Counted from the first letter of the stretch, positions 26,445 through 34,914 are shown. The stretch is DNA of 64,000 bases from Pseudomonadota bacterium (GCA_020161615.1 JAIUPD010000008.1:62001-126000); one strand, 5' to 3'. Notes: generated from the sequence alone by a model not told the origin. Program-made: numbers and translations.

Positions 26445-26885
26445 ATGATCAAGACCGCCCTGCGCGCGAGCGGACTGGCCGTCGCGCTGGCCCTGGCGCC
26501 GCTGGCCGCGCTGGCCGAAACGCACCGCGTCGCCTTTCACGTCGACGAGAATGACCCGCAGGTCATGACCATGACGCTGAACAACGTGAACAACCTCATC
26601 GCCTATTACGCCGAACAGGGCGACGAGGTGGAGGTTCAGGTCGTGACCTACGGCCCCGGCCTGCACATGCTGCGCGCCGATACCTCGCCCGTGGCCCCGC
26701 GTATCGCCCAGATGGCGCTGGAGCATGAGAACATCACCTTCCAGGCCTGCAACAACACCCTGCAGGGGATGCAGCGGCAGGCCGGGCACGACATTGCCCT
26801 GCTGTCCGAGGCGAACATCGTCCCCTCGGGCGTGGTGCAGCTGGTTACGCTGCAAGAGCAGGGCTGGTCCTACATCCGGCCCTGA
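26445..26885 (+). CDS. exported DsrE/DsrF-like protein
   Basis: A 146-residue protein with a signal peptide (MIKTALRASGLAVALALAPLAA... cut near ALAETH). The mature part is a DsrE-like fold: HRVAFHVDENDPQVMTMTLN, VNNLIAYYAEQGDEVEVQVV, then FQACNNTLQGMQRQAGHD with the single conserved Cys and GVVQLVTLQEQGWSYIRP. Cytoplasmic DsrE/TusD relays persulfide sulfur; exported relatives are common in Rhodobacterales next to sulfur-oxidation genes, with unclear roles. RBS is GGGAGGAA. A candidate promoter TTGCGC-N17-CTATCC lies at 26351-26379. It follows the operator-controlled membrane gene, suggesting a shared sulfur-handling job. Confidence 0.75.
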   Translation: MIKTALRASGLAVALALAPLAALAETHRVAFHVDENDPQVMTMTLNNVNNLIAYYAEQGDEVEVQVVTYGPGLHMLRADTSPVAPRIAQMALEHENITFQACNNTLQGMQRQAGHDIALLSEANIVPSGVVQLVTLQEQGWSYIRP

Positions 26886-26906
26886 CCCTGCGCTGCCGGG
26901 GTCGCC

Positions 26907-27407
26907 CTACATCGCCGGATGGCAGGCGGCCTCGGACAGGGTGAGGACCTGCGCCGATTCCGGCACGATGCGGCCGTCGGCGATCCCGGCCTGAACCGCG
27001 GGGCTGAGCGTGTCCTGCATGTAGCCGAGGGGGAGAAGCAGCGTCGGGATCTCGCTGAGTTCGATCCGGCAGCCGTTGTAGCGCATCACCTCGACCAGCA
27101 GCGCGTCGCCGCTTTCTGCATGACGCAGGGTGCAGAAATCGGCGTCCAGCGTAACGCCCCCCATGACCGAGGCATCGCCCGTGGCAAAGCCCCGCGCGAC
27201 GGCATCGGCCAGGATCTCCTGATATTCCTCGGGCGTGGTGCCCATGTCTTCCATGAAGAGCGATGTCTGCGCTTCGTTCAGCGTGCAGCCATAGGCGCGC
27301 AGCATGCCGATCACGGCATGGGCCTTGGCGGGGTCGATCTCGGCCCGGGCGGCGAGGGGGGCGAAGGGCAGCAGGGCCGCAGCAGCGGCCAGAAGGTAAC
27401 GGGTCAT
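26907..27407 (-). CDS. secreted four-cysteine protein of unknown function
   Basis: A 166-residue protein with a clear signal peptide (MTRYLLAAAAALLPFAPLAA, cut near ARA-E). The mature part is mostly helical and has four cysteines (AYGCTL, ADFCTLR, YNGCRIEL, EAACHPAM), so two disulfides are plausible in the periplasm. I recognise no catalytic motif or named domain. It is convergent with the DsrE-like gene and reads away from the ArsR regulator. RBS region is weak. Function unassigned. Confidence 0.7.
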   Translation of the reverse strand: MTRYLLAAAAALLPFAPLAARAEIDPAKAHAVIGMLRAYGCTLNEAQTSLFMEDMGTTPEEYQEILADAVARGFATGDASVMGGVTLDADFCTLRHAESGDALLVEVMRYNGCRIELSEIPTLLLPLGYMQDTLSPAVQAGIADGRIVPESAQVLTLSEAACHPAM

Positions 27408-27501
27408 GGCAATGCCTCATGCAAATACGGGTGGGAAATATCACCACGACCAGGGAAACACCGCCGCGCTCGCCGGTCAACGCAAACCCGTGCGGGCAGG
27501 C

Positions 27502-27846
27502 CTATTCGTCCGGTGGCAGGGGGGCGAGTTCGGTTTCCAGGAACCGCTCGAAAGCCTCCAGGTTCAGGGGCTCGAACTGGCCAAAAGCCTGCATGAAGAC
27601 CGAAGCCGCGCGCATCGCGTCGGGCTCGAGCTTGCACCATTTCACCCGGCCGCGTTTCTCCTGGCTGATGAGCCCGGCCTCGGCCAGCAGCGCCAGATGC
27701 TTGGAGACGGCGGCGAGCGAGATGGCGAAGGGTTCCGCCACATCGGTGACGGCCATGTCGTCTTCCAGCAGCATGCCCAGGATCGCCCGGCGCGTCGGAT
27801 CGGCCAGCGCCATGAAGATCGCGTCGAGGGGATCGGGGGTTGCCAT
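27502..27846 (-). CDS. ArsR/SdpR-type winged-helix regulator
   Basis: A 114-residue metalloregulator-fold protein. MALADPTRRAILGMLLED opens the domain; the helix-turn-helix is FAISLAAVSKHLALLAEAGL, and the wing is LISQEKRGRVKWCKLEPDAM. The family's metal- or persulfide-sensing Cys pair is missing (only one Cys in the wing), so it is of the SdpR type and is not the SqrR/BigR expected for the operators at 25 kb. I place the start at the ATG 27846. Such genes often precede an SRPBCC/AHSA1 gene; none is here. Confidence 0.85.
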   Translation of the reverse strand: MATPDPLDAIFMALADPTRRAILGMLLEDDMAVTDVAEPFAISLAAVSKHLALLAEAGLISQEKRGRVKWCKLEPDAMRAASVFMQAFGQFEPLNLEAFERFLETELAPLPPDE

Positions 27847-28004
27847 GCCGAAGGGCCTATCCACCCCCCGCGCCCCGGTCAAGATATTCAACCGATCCGT
27901 TGAATGTGCAGATGCGGCATCGTTAGCGCCCAAAACCCCACGATCCCGTGAGGCACCCGAAAATTACAAAGCATTTTCAGCGGCTTGACGGCCGTTATTC
28001 TTCC

Positions 28005-28033
28005 TTGACTCTGTGCCCCCCCGCTTCTAGGTT
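28005..28033 (+). promoter_or_regulatory. promoter of the atp (Fo) operon
   Basis: TTGACT at 28005-28010 and TAGGTT at 28028-28033 with a 17-base spacer. The transcript would begin near 28040, about 22 bases before atpI. Confidence 0.65.
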
Positions 28034-28061
28034 CCGCCCGTCACTCCCCAGGGGGTTCCCG

Positions 28062-28397
28062 ATGTCCGACCCGAGCGATCTGGAGCGCCTGAAAGCGCTC
28101 GACGAACGGCTGCGGAGCCTGAAGAAGGCGCAGGAACCGACCGTCAACGGCGTGGCACAGGGTCATGAGATGGCGCATTTCGCCTGGCGCATGGTCACCG
28201 AGTTGGTTGCCGGTCTGCTGATCGGTTTCGGCATCGGGTACGGGCTGGATACGGTGTTCGACACCATGCCGCTGTTCCTGGTGCTGTTCATTTTGCTGGG
28301 TCTTGTGGCCGGTATCCGCGTGATGATGCGGACCGCGCAGGACGCCCAGCGCAAGAGCACGCAGGCGGCACTGCCCGCCAAGAACGAAGGGGACTGA
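28062..28397 (+). CDS. atpI: F0F1 ATP synthase subunit I
   Basis: A 111-residue protein with an N-terminal soluble helix (DLERLKALDERLRSLKKAQE) and two membrane segments around 44-90 (LVAGLLIGFGIGYGLDTVFD, LFLVLFILLGLVAGIRVMMR). AtpI helps assemble the c-ring in other bacteria. It heads the Fo operon, as in other alphaproteobacteria. The ATG at 28062 has GGGGG upstream; the longer frame is rejected. Confidence 0.92.
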   Translation: MSDPSDLERLKALDERLRSLKKAQEPTVNGVAQGHEMAHFAWRMVTELVAGLLIGFGIGYGLDTVFDTMPLFLVLFILLGLVAGIRVMMRTAQDAQRKSTQAALPAKNEGD

Positions 28398-28400
28398 GAC

Positions 28401-29171
28401 GTGGCCGCAGAAGAGCATGGCGAAGGCCTGGCCTTCCACCCGATGGACCAATTCATCGTGCGCCCGCTGTTCGGCGAGGGCGATGTGGGGGTCTTCACGA
28501 TCACCAACGCCACGCTGTGGATGGCGCTGAGCGTCCTGGCCATCGCGCTTCTGTTCATCGTCGGCACCCGCGGCCGGGCCATCATCCCGACCCGTGTGCA
28601 GTCGATCGCGGAACTGGCCTATGGCTTCATCCACAAGATGGTCGAGGATGTGGCGGGCAAGGAAGCGCTGACCTTCTTCCCCTATATCTTCACCGTGTTC
28701 CTGTTCATCGTCTTCTCGAACTTCCTGGGCCTCCTGCCCATGGCCTTCACGCCCACCTCGCATATCGCGGTCACGGCGGTGCTGGCCATCGGCGTGTTCC
28801 TGACGGTGACCATCGTCGGTTTCGCCAAGAACGGCGCGGGGTTCCTGTCGCTGTTCTGGGTGTCCTCAGCGCCGCTGCCGCTGCGCCCGATCCTGGCGCT
28901 GATCGAGATCATCTCGTATTTCGTGCGCCCGGTCAGCCATTCCATTCGTCTTGCCGGCAACATGATGGCCGGCCACGCCGTGATCAAGGTGTTCGCCGCC
29001 TTCGCGCCGCTGGTGCTGATCTCGACCATCGGGATCGCCGTGACGCCGCTGTCCATCGTCGCCATCACCGCGATGTACGGGCTCGAAATCCTCGTGGCCT
29101 TCATCCAGGCCTACGTGTTCACCATCCTGACCTGCGTCTACCTCAAGGATGCGCTGCATCCGCATCACTGA
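28401..29171 (+). CDS. atpB: ATP synthase subunit a
   Basis: A 256-residue integral membrane protein forming the proton half-channels against the c-ring. The essential arginine is in [20 protein letters not shown]; the C-terminal helix [20 protein letters not shown] is typical. It starts with GTG three bases after atpI, with AGGGGACT as ribosome-binding site. F1 genes are elsewhere, the usual split in Rhodobacterales. Confidence 0.97.
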   Translation: MAAEEHGEGLAFHPMDQFIVRPLFGEGDVGVFTITNATLWMALSVLAIALLFIVGTRGRAIIPTRVQSIAELAYGFIHKMVEDVAGKEALTFFPYIFTVFLFIVFSNFLGLLPMAFTPTSHIAVTAVLAIGVFLTVTIVGFAKNGAGFLSLFWVSSAPLPLRPILALIEIISYFVRPVSHSIRLAGNMMAGHAVIKVFAAFAPLVLISTIGIAVTPLSIVAITAMYGLEILVAFIQAYVFTILTCVYLKDALHPHH

Positions 29172-29223
29172 CGCGGGCTCTCGACCCCTCACTCAACCTA
29201 TTCCAGCCTCAAGGAGAAAGATC

Positions 29224-29460
29224 ATGGAAGGTTCCATCGTTCAAATGGGTGCGTACATCGGCGCTGGCCTGGCCTGCATGGGCATGGGCGGGGCTGCGGT
29301 CGGCGTGGGCAACGTCGCCGGCAACTTCCTGTCGGGCGCGCTGCGCAACCCGTCGGCGGCCGCCGGTCAGACCGCGACGCTGTTCATCGGCATCGCCTTC
29401 GCCGAAGCGCTGGGGATCTTCTCGTTCCTCGTCGCGCTGCTGCTGATGTTCGCCGTCTGA
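29224..29460 (+). CDS. atpE: ATP synthase subunit c
   Basis: A 78-residue hairpin proteolipid: helix 1 [20 protein letters not shown], the polar loop ALRNPS, and helix 2 with the proton-carrying Glu61 in [14 protein letters not shown]. Glu with the flanking residues shown is normal for a proton-coupled c subunit. RBS AAGGAGA. A stable hairpin stands between it and the b' gene. Confidence 0.97.
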   Translation: MEGSIVQMGAYIGAGLACMGMGGAAVGVGNVAGNFLSGALRNPSAAAGQTATLFIGIAFAEALGIFSFLVALLLMFAV

Positions 29461-29485
29461 TCCTGACCATTCCGTGATCCTTGCG

Positions 29486-29513
29486 GCCGGGTGGGTCTGA
29501 CGACCTGCCCGGC
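29486..29513 (+). promoter_or_regulatory. intercistronic hairpin atpE-atpX
   Basis: GCCGGG at 29486-29491 pairs with CCCGGC at 29508-29513, extended inward through G-U pairs and GGT/ACC to an 11-bp stem. No T-run follows. It could protect the 3' end of atpE mRNA or reduce read-through, giving more c than b subunits; this is inference. Confidence 0.5.
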
Positions 29514-29539
29514 GGATACGGTCAATCAGGAGGACGCCC

Positions 29540-30103
29540 ATGTCTGCAGAAACCGCAGCCGAGCACGGCGCCGCCGCTGCGCATGGCGCCGAAGCGGCCT
29601 CGTCGGGTGGCATGCCGCAACTCGATTTCGCGACCTTCCCCAACCAGATCTTCTGGCTGGTGGTGGCGCTGGTCGTGCTCTACTTCATTCTCTCGCGCGT
29701 GGCGCTGCCGCGGATCGGATCGGTTCTGGCCGAACGGACCGGCACCATCACCAACGATATCGCCGCCGCCGAGACCTATAAGCAACAGGCCGCCGAGGCC
29801 GAGGCCGCCTATCACAAGGCGCTGGACGACGCGCGCGCCGCTGCCGCCAAGGTGGTCGAGGAATCGCGCGCCGAGATCCAGAAGGAACTCGACGTGGCGA
29901 TTGCCAAGGCCGATGCCGAGATTGCCGCGCGCACCGCGGAATCCGAGGCCCGGATCGGCGAGATCCGTGACAGCGCGGCCGAGGCGGTGACCACGGTCGC
30001 CAAGGACACGACCAAGGAGATCCTGGGCGTGTTCGGGGTCAAGGCTGACGCCCGCTCGGTGACCTCGTCGGTGACCGCCCGCCTGAAAGGGGGTGCCGCA
30101 TGA
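29540..30103 (+). CDS. atpX: ATP synthase subunit b' (second stalk subunit)
   Basis: A 187-residue protein. A short Ala/Glu/His-rich N-terminus precedes one membrane helix ([20 protein letters not shown], about 34-53); the rest is a charged coiled coil with Ala-rich heptads. This is the b' subunit that pairs with b in photosynthetic and related bacteria to form a heterodimeric stator. It ends in ATGA overlap with atpF. RBS is AGGAGG. Confidence 0.95.
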   Translation: MSAETAAEHGAAAAHGAEAASSGGMPQLDFATFPNQIFWLVVALVVLYFILSRVALPRIGSVLAERTGTITNDIAAAETYKQQAAEAEAAYHKALDDARAAAAKVVEESRAEIQKELDVAIAKADAEIAARTAESEARIGEIRDSAAEAVTTVAKDTTKEILGVFGVKADARSVTSSVTARLKGGAA

Positions 30104-30657
30104 CCCGGCTTCTCGCCCTGATGCTCGCCGTTGCCGCCTCGCCGGCGATGGCGGCCTCGGGTCCGTTCTTCTCGCTGCGCAACACCGACTTCGTGGTGCT
30201 GCTGGCCTTCCTGCTGTTCCTTGCGGTGCTCCTGTACTTCAAGGTACCCGGGCTGATCGGCGGTCTTCTGGACAAGCGCGCGGCGACGATCCGCGCCGAG
30301 CTGGAAGAAGCCCGCAAGCTGCGGGAGGAAGCGCAAGAGCTGCGCGCCTCGTTCGAGCGCAAGAAGGCCGAGGTCAAGGACCAGGCCGAGCGCATCGTCG
30401 CCAAGGCGAAAGCCGATGCGGAGGTGGCGGCGGCCCAGGCCAAGGCCGATCTCGAAACCTCGATTGCCCGCCGTCTGCGCGCGGCCGAGGATCAGATCGC
30501 GGCGGCCGAAGCGGCGGCGGTTCGGGAAGTCCGCAACCGGGCGATCGCGGTGTCGGTCGCGGCGGCGGGCGACCTGATCGCCAAGAACCTGACGGCCGAG
30601 GACGCCAACAAGATGATCGAGGATTCGATCGCGACGGTGGAACAGCGCCTGCATTGA
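30100..30657 (+). CDS. atpF: ATP synthase subunit b
   Basis: A 185-residue stator subunit: a signal-like N-terminus ([15 protein letters not shown]), a membrane helix around 27-47 ([20 protein letters not shown]), the conserved [20 protein letters not shown], then a long charged coiled coil. It is translationally coupled to atpX and is followed by the operon terminator. Confidence 0.95.
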   Translation: MTRLLALMLAVAASPAMAASGPFFSLRNTDFVVLLAFLLFLAVLLYFKVPGLIGGLLDKRAATIRAELEEARKLREEAQELRASFERKKAEVKDQAERIVAKAKADAEVAAAQAKADLETSIARRLRAAEDQIAAAEAAAVREVRNRAIAVSVAAAGDLIAKNLTAEDANKMIEDSIATVEQRLH

Positions 30658-30680
30658 GCGCCTCCCCGATGCACCAGAAG

Positions 30681-30704
30681 GGCCCCGCTTCGGCGGGGCC
30701 TTTT
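30681..30704 (+). terminator. intrinsic terminator of the atp operon
   Basis: A perfect 8-bp stem GGCCCCGC / GCGGGGCC with a TTCG tetraloop and TTTT tail, 23 bases after atpF. Confidence 0.93.
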
Positions 30705-30708
30705 CGTT

Positions 30709-31284
30709 TCAGGCAAGCCGCGCCAGCATGGTGTCGATCATCGCCGCATAGGGGGCGGGGTCAGCGCCGGTCGCGGTGGCCAGCGCTGCCCGGTCGAACA
30801 TTGCCGAGAACAGATCGGCCAGCGCCTCCAGCTCCGCGCCCCGCGCCGTGACGCCCGGCAGCGCCGCCAGCCCCTCGCGCAGCGTGGCCCCGCCGGTGTC
30901 GGCGTCGATGCGGCGCATCTCGTCGGCGCCCAGCACCGCCGGACCGTCGATCAGCATCAGCCGCACCCGCCCCGGCGCCTGCATCGCCGCGAAATAGGCC
31001 CGCGCGCCCTGCCTGAGCGCGGTCAGGGGATCCCCGGCATCGAGGCTGCCCCCGTCGATGGCGGCCGCAATCGCCTGGGCCTCGGCCTCGATCAGCGCCA
31101 GGAACAGGGCGCGTTTGTCGGCGAAATGGTGGTACAGCGCGCCGCGCGTCACGCCGGCGCGGGCGACGATCTCGGGCGTCCCGGTCTCGGCATAGCCGGT
31201 TTCGGTGAACAGGGCGCGGGCGGCCTGTAGCAGGGCGGCGCGTGTTTCCTGGCGGCGGTCGGCGTTGCTACGTCTCTCTTGCAT
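30709..31284 (-). CDS. TetR/AcrR family repressor
   Basis: A 191-residue regulator. The N-terminal helix-turn-helix reads [20 protein letters not shown] then [20 protein letters not shown], the standard TetR recognition helix. The C-terminal ligand domain is helical with no recognisable effector site. I place the start at the ATG 31284; an earlier ATG at 31314 would lie inside the second operator. It is divergent from a VOC protein gene with two CATACAG-CTGTATG operators between, the usual sign of autorepression plus control of the neighbour. Confidence 0.88.
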   Translation of the reverse strand: MQERRSNADRRQETRAALLQAARALFTETGYAETGTPEIVARAGVTRGALYHHFADKRALFLALIEAEAQAIAAAIDGGSLDAGDPLTALRQGARAYFAAMQAPGRVRLMLIDGPAVLGADEMRRIDADTGGATLREGLAALPGVTARGAELEALADLFSAMFDRAALATATGADPAPYAAMIDTMLARLA

Positions 31285-31285
31285 A

Positions 31286-31300
31286 CATACAGCCTGTATG
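31286..31300. promoter_or_regulatory. TetR operator 1
   Basis: CATACAG-C-CTGTATG, a perfect 7+7 dyad with one central base, immediately upstream of the tetR start codon. Confidence 0.75.
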
Positions 31301-31311
31301 TTATTTACTTC

Positions 31312-31326
31312 CATACAGCCTGAATG
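31312..31326. promoter_or_regulatory. TetR operator 2
   Basis: CATACAGCCTGAATG, the same sequence with one change, 26 bases centre to centre from the first, hence on a similar helix face, and 24 bases before the VOC gene. Confidence 0.7.
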
Positions 31327-31349
31327 TTTTTCACTGCCGGAGCAACCCC

Positions 31350-31775
31350 ATGCAGATCACCCAATTCTATCCCGTGCTGATGGTGGCGGATGTCGCCGCC
31401 ACTGCCGCCTTCTACAAATGCCATTTCGGTTTTGAACCCGCGTTCGAAAGCGACTGGTATGTCCATCTGACGATGCCTGGCCCGGTGCCGGTGAATCTGG
31501 CGATCCTTGATGGGACACATGAGACGATCCCGGCGGTGGCTCGGGGCAAGGTCACGGGGATGCTGCTGAATTTCGAGGTCGCGGATGTCGATGCCGTGCA
31601 CGCGGCGCTGAGCGCGGCGGGCCTGCCGATCCTGCTGCCGCTGAAGGACGAGGATTTCGGGCAGCGCCATTTCATCACCGCCGACCCGAACGGCGTGCTG
31701 ATCGACGTGATCACCCCGATTGCCCCCAGCGCCGACTACGCCGCGCAATATTCAGCCGAAGCGCTGCCGGGTTAA
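31350..31775 (+). CDS. VOC superfamily (glyoxalase/bleomycin-resistance-like) protein
   Basis: A 141-residue protein with one VOC module pair: [20 protein letters not shown] at the start, [20 protein letters not shown] in the middle and [18 protein letters not shown] near the end. The metal-binding His/Glu positions are only partly kept, so activity is uncertain; members act as glyoxalases, dioxygenases or drug-binding proteins. It is controlled with the divergent TetR by twin operators, which suggests induction by a small molecule it binds or degrades. RBS is GGAG. Confidence 0.8.
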   Translation: MQITQFYPVLMVADVAATAAFYKCHFGFEPAFESDWYVHLTMPGPVPVNLAILDGTHETIPAVARGKVTGMLLNFEVADVDAVHAALSAAGLPILLPLKDEDFGQRHFITADPNGVLIDVITPIAPSADYAAQYSAEALPG

Positions 31776-31778
31776 GCC

Positions 31779-32804
31779 CTAGCGGCGGGCGAGATTGTCG
31801 CTGACCCGGAAGCCCTGCGGCACTTGGTCCCGGCCTTCCAGCAGCAGATCGGCGGCCAGTTCTGCCAGTTTCGGCGCCATGCCGAAGCCGATCTTGAAGC
31901 CGCCGTTCAGCACGAAATGCCCGGGCCGGTCAGGCCAGGGTCCCAGCATCGGCGCGCGAGACGGGGCCCGGGGGCGGACGCCCGCCCAGCGCTCGATCAC
32001 CGGGGCCTCGGCCAGATCGGGGCAGAGGGCGCGTGCGCGGTCAATCAGGCTCTCTAACTGCGCATCCGTGCGGTCGGGGCTCTCGTAATCGCGCTCGCTG
32101 GTCGATCCCACGGCGACGGTTCCGTCGGCATGCGGCACCACATGCAGGGACTCGGCGAAAAGCTGGGGCGCCGCGCGAAAATCGGCGCGGAAGAGCGCCG
32201 CCTGCCCCTTCACCCCGGCCCCGATCCCCAGATCGCGGAGCCCCTGCACCCCGGTGGCCCAGAGGACCTGACCCGAGGGCGCGCCGCCGATCTCCACCCT
32301 CACGCCCTTGGCCGCCAGCGCGGCCACCAAAGCCTCCGCCGCGCCCCGGGGCCGCATCCGCGCGGTCAATGTGTCGTGGACCACCAAGCCGGTCGGACTG
32401 GCCAGCCGCATCCCCGGCACCTGATCCACCGGCACGACGCGCCACTCGGCCCGCCCCTGCCAGAGGTCGCGCGCCTTCTCGCCCCGCTCGCGCGCTCGAA
32501 CTACGGCAGCCTCGTCCGCCAAGGGCTGCACCCGGCCCAGCCGGGCATAGCCCGGGTCGCGCCCGCCCACCTGCGCCACCTCGGCCCAGAAGCCTTCGGC
32601 CATCAACAGGCTGTCCAGCTGGAAGGCCTTCTTGGTGTTCCAGTTCTCGGGCACATGCGGGGCCAGCGCGCCGACGATCCCGCCCGAGGATCCGGCACCG
32701 ACGCGCGAGGCCTCGATCACCCGCACGCTTGCGCCCCGCCGGGTCAGTGCCCAGGCAGCGCCGAGGCCGAAGATCCCCGCCCCCATGACCGTGATGTCAA
32801 CCAT
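31779..32804 (-). CDS. FAD-dependent oxidoreductase, probable MnmC oxidoreductase half
   Basis: A 341-residue D-amino-acid-oxidase-type flavoprotein. The dinucleotide-binding motif is VMGAGIFGLGAAWALTRRGA near 5-24; GAGSSGGIVGALAPHVPENW follows; the C-terminal segment ERWAGVRPRAPSRAPMLGPW is the substrate/FAD-contact region shared with MnmC and glycine oxidases. The gene is divergent from mnmD, the methyltransferase half of MnmC, so it may oxidatively remove the carboxymethyl group of cmnm5(s2)U34 in tRNA. ThiO-like glycine oxidase is the alternative. Its stop lies three bases from the convergent VOC stop. Confidence 0.75.
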   Translation of the reverse strand: MVDITVMGAGIFGLGAAWALTRRGASVRVIEASRVGAGSSGGIVGALAPHVPENWNTKKAFQLDSLLMAEGFWAEVAQVGGRDPGYARLGRVQPLADEAAVVRARERGEKARDLWQGRAEWRVVPVDQVPGMRLASPTGLVVHDTLTARMRPRGAAEALVAALAAKGVRVEIGGAPSGQVLWATGVQGLRDLGIGAGVKGQAALFRADFRAAPQLFAESLHVVPHADGTVAVGSTSERDYESPDRTDAQLESLIDRARALCPDLAEAPVIERWAGVRPRAPSRAPMLGPWPDRPGHFVLNGGFKIGFGMAPKLAELAADLLLEGRDQVPQGFRVSDNLARR

Positions 32805-32859
32805 TGCCTTTCCCCTGCCCGCACGTCATGCAGGGCCAGACGCAGCCCTTCACACGCGA

Positions 32860-33516
32860 ATGAACCAGCCCGACCTCACTTGGACCGACAGCGACACGCC
32901 GGTCGCCACGGCGTTCGACGATCCCTACTTCACCGGAGGGCTGGAGGAAACGCGCCATGTGTTCTTGTCCGGCAACGATCTGCCCGCGCGGCTGAAGGAC
33001 GGGTTCCAGGTGGCCGAGCTGGGCTTCGGCACCGGGCTGAACCTGCTGGCGCTGGCGCAGCTCTGGGACGGCCCCGGCACCCTGCGCTTCACCTCGTTCG
33101 AGGCTTTTCCGATGGCCGCCGGGGATATGGAGCGCGCGCTGAGACCCTTCGCCCTGCCGCAGACCGGGGCGCTGGTCACGCAATGGGCCGCGGCCGAAGG
33201 CCCGGTGCGGCACCTCACGCTCAATGGGATCGAGGCGCAGGTGATCATCGGCGACGCGCGCGAGACCCTGCCCGCCTGGCGGGGCGCCGCCGATGCCTGG
33301 TTCCTCGACGGTTTTGCCCCGGCGCGGAACCCCGAATTGTGGTCCGAGGCGTTGATGGCCGAAGTTGGGCGCCACACCGCCCCCTTGGGCAGCTGTGCCA
33401 CCTATACCGCCGCCGGCCATGTCCGCCGGGCGCTGGAAGCCGCCGGTTTCACCGTCACCCGCCAATCCGGCTTTGGCCGCAAGAAACACATGACGCACGG
33501 CAGGAAACCCGCATGA
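32860..33516 (+). CDS. mnmD: tRNA 5-methylaminomethyl-2-thiouridine methyltransferase (MnmD)
   Basis: A 218-residue Rossmann methyltransferase equal to the N-terminal half of MnmC. Landmarks are FDDPYFTGGLEETRHVFLSG, the SAM-binding VAELGFGTGLNLLALAQLW, and WFLDGFAPARNPELWSEALM; the tail GRKKHMTHGRKPA is basic. It finishes mnm5 modification at tRNA wobble U34. In Enterobacteria it is fused to the FAD half; here it stands alone, head to head with the oxidoreductase at 31779. Stop overlaps the DMT gene start in ATGA. Confidence 0.9.
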   Translation: MNQPDLTWTDSDTPVATAFDDPYFTGGLEETRHVFLSGNDLPARLKDGFQVAELGFGTGLNLLALAQLWDGPGTLRFTSFEAFPMAAGDMERALRPFALPQTGALVTQWAAAEGPVRHLTLNGIEAQVIIGDARETLPAWRGAADAWFLDGFAPARNPELWSEALMAEVGRHTAPLGSCATYTAAGHVRRALEAAGFTVTRQSGFGRKKHMTHGRKPA

Positions 33517-34391
33517 GCGCCCGTCAGAACACCACCCTCGGCGTCTGGCTGATGATCGCCGTGACCTTCGTCTTCGCCATGCAGGACGGGATTTCGCGCC
33601 ATCTGGCCGGGGAATACAACGTCTTCATGGTGGTGATGATCCGCTACTGGTTCTTCGCCACGTTCGTCATCGTCCTGGCCAGCCGCATGGCCGGGGGGCT
33701 GAAGAACGCCGCCCGGTCGGGCACGATCAAGATGCAGGTCTTCCGCGGCGCGCTGCTGTCGCTGGAAATCTTCGTCGCCATCATGAGCTTCGTGCTGCTG
33801 GGTCTGGTCGAGGCGCATGCGGTTTTCGCAACCTATCCCCTGCTGATCGCGGCGCTGTCCGGTCCCGTGCTGGGCGAGAAAGTCGGCTGGCGGCGCTGGG
33901 TCGCCATCGGCATCGGCTTTGTCGGCGTGCTGGTGATCCTGGAGCCCGGCTTCGGCGTCTTCCGGCCCGAGGCGCTGATGTCCGTCCTCGCCGCCTTCAT
34001 GTTCGCGCTGTACGGGCTGTTGACCCGCTATGTCGCACGCTACGATTCCGCCGCCGTCAGCTTCTTCTGGACCGGCGTCACCGGCGCCGTGGTCACCACG
34101 GCGGTCGGCGTCTGGTTCTGGGAGCCGATGAGCACGGGGGATTGGGGCTGGATGGCGCTCTTGTGCATCACCTCGGCCACCAGCCATTTCCTGCTGATCA
34201 AGGCCTATGAGGTGGCCGAGGCGAATGCGATCCAGCCCTTCGCCTATCTGCAACTGGTCTTCGCCAGCATGATCGGCATCAGCATCTTCGGCGAGACGCT
34301 GCGCCCCAATGTGGCGGTCGGCGCGGCGATCGTGGTTTGCGCGGGGCTGTTTACCCTGTGGCGCGCCCGGATCGCCGCGCAGCGCGGCTAG
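33513..34391 (+). CDS. DMT superfamily (EamA) transporter
   Basis: A 292-residue ten-helix drug/metabolite transporter composed of two EamA repeats: MIAVTFVFAMQDGISRHLAG and later VLAAFMFALYGLLTRYVARY, each starting a five-helix bundle. The ends FGETLRPNVAVGAAIVVCAG are typical. Substrate is not predictable. It is translationally coupled to mnmD, which says little about its cargo. Confidence 0.87.
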   Translation: MSARQNTTLGVWLMIAVTFVFAMQDGISRHLAGEYNVFMVVMIRYWFFATFVIVLASRMAGGLKNAARSGTIKMQVFRGALLSLEIFVAIMSFVLLGLVEAHAVFATYPLLIAALSGPVLGEKVGWRRWVAIGIGFVGVLVILEPGFGVFRPEALMSVLAAFMFALYGLLTRYVARYDSAAVSFFWTGVTGAVVTTAVGVWFWEPMSTGDWGWMALLCITSATSHFLLIKAYEVAEANAIQPFAYLQLVFASMIGISIFGETLRPNVAVGAAIVVCAGLFTLWRARIAAQRG

Positions 34392-34399
34392 GCGTTAGC

Positions 34400-34711
34400 T
34401 CAACCGGTGGCGCACATCTGTTCGGCCAGCGCGCCGAAGTTCCGGTAGCGCGCCCAGAATTCGTTGTCAGCGCGGGTCGGCGACATGCGCACCGATTGCG
34501 CCTCGTCCGGGTTGGTGAAGAAGCGCGCGGCGCGGCGCTGCTCCGAGCGGGTCAGCGTATGGTCCGCCGCCGCGTCGATGCAGCGGCAGAGCTGGCGCGA
34601 GGCGCCGGGCCGGTCCGAGCTGTTGCAGGCGGCCTCGATCGGGCCGGCGAGGGCCGCCACCGGGACCAGGGTCGCCAGCGCCAGCACGGAAGCTGTCAGG
34701 AGTTGTTTCAT
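34400..34711 (-). CDS. small secreted four-cysteine protein
   Basis: A 103-residue protein with a signal peptide (MKQLLTASVLALATLVPVAA cut near ALA-G). The mature 80 residues contain four cysteines (EAACNSS, QLCRCID, EQMCATG), and the segment HTLTRSEQRRAARFFTNPDE is highly polar. I recognise this only as a conserved small periplasmic protein of Rhodobacterales, with no known function. Convergent with the DMT gene. Confidence 0.7.
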   Translation of the reverse strand: MKQLLTASVLALATLVPVAALAGPIEAACNSSDRPGASRQLCRCIDAAADHTLTRSEQRRAARFFTNPDEAQSVRMSPTRADNEFWARYRNFGALAEQMCATG

Positions 34712-34914
34712 TCTTGCCTCTGTCCAGGTCGACGCGGCCTTTCCGGCCGTCTTAACAAAGCGTTATAAGCATTCGTTATTCTTAGCAAAAATCGCGGCTG
34801 TCGGCAATATCTACCCCTAGTATCGGCACCAATCCCCGCCGCAAGATCGGCAACGCGCGCCTTGCCGCCGATTCGCCCCTTGCCTATCCTCGCCCCGGGG
34901 ACAGGAGGGCTGCG

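Noticed and set aside
27502..27846. The ArsR-family gene as the SqrR repressor of the 25 kb operators
   Set aside because: It lacks the two sensor cysteines of SqrR/BigR and has the SdpR-type sequence.
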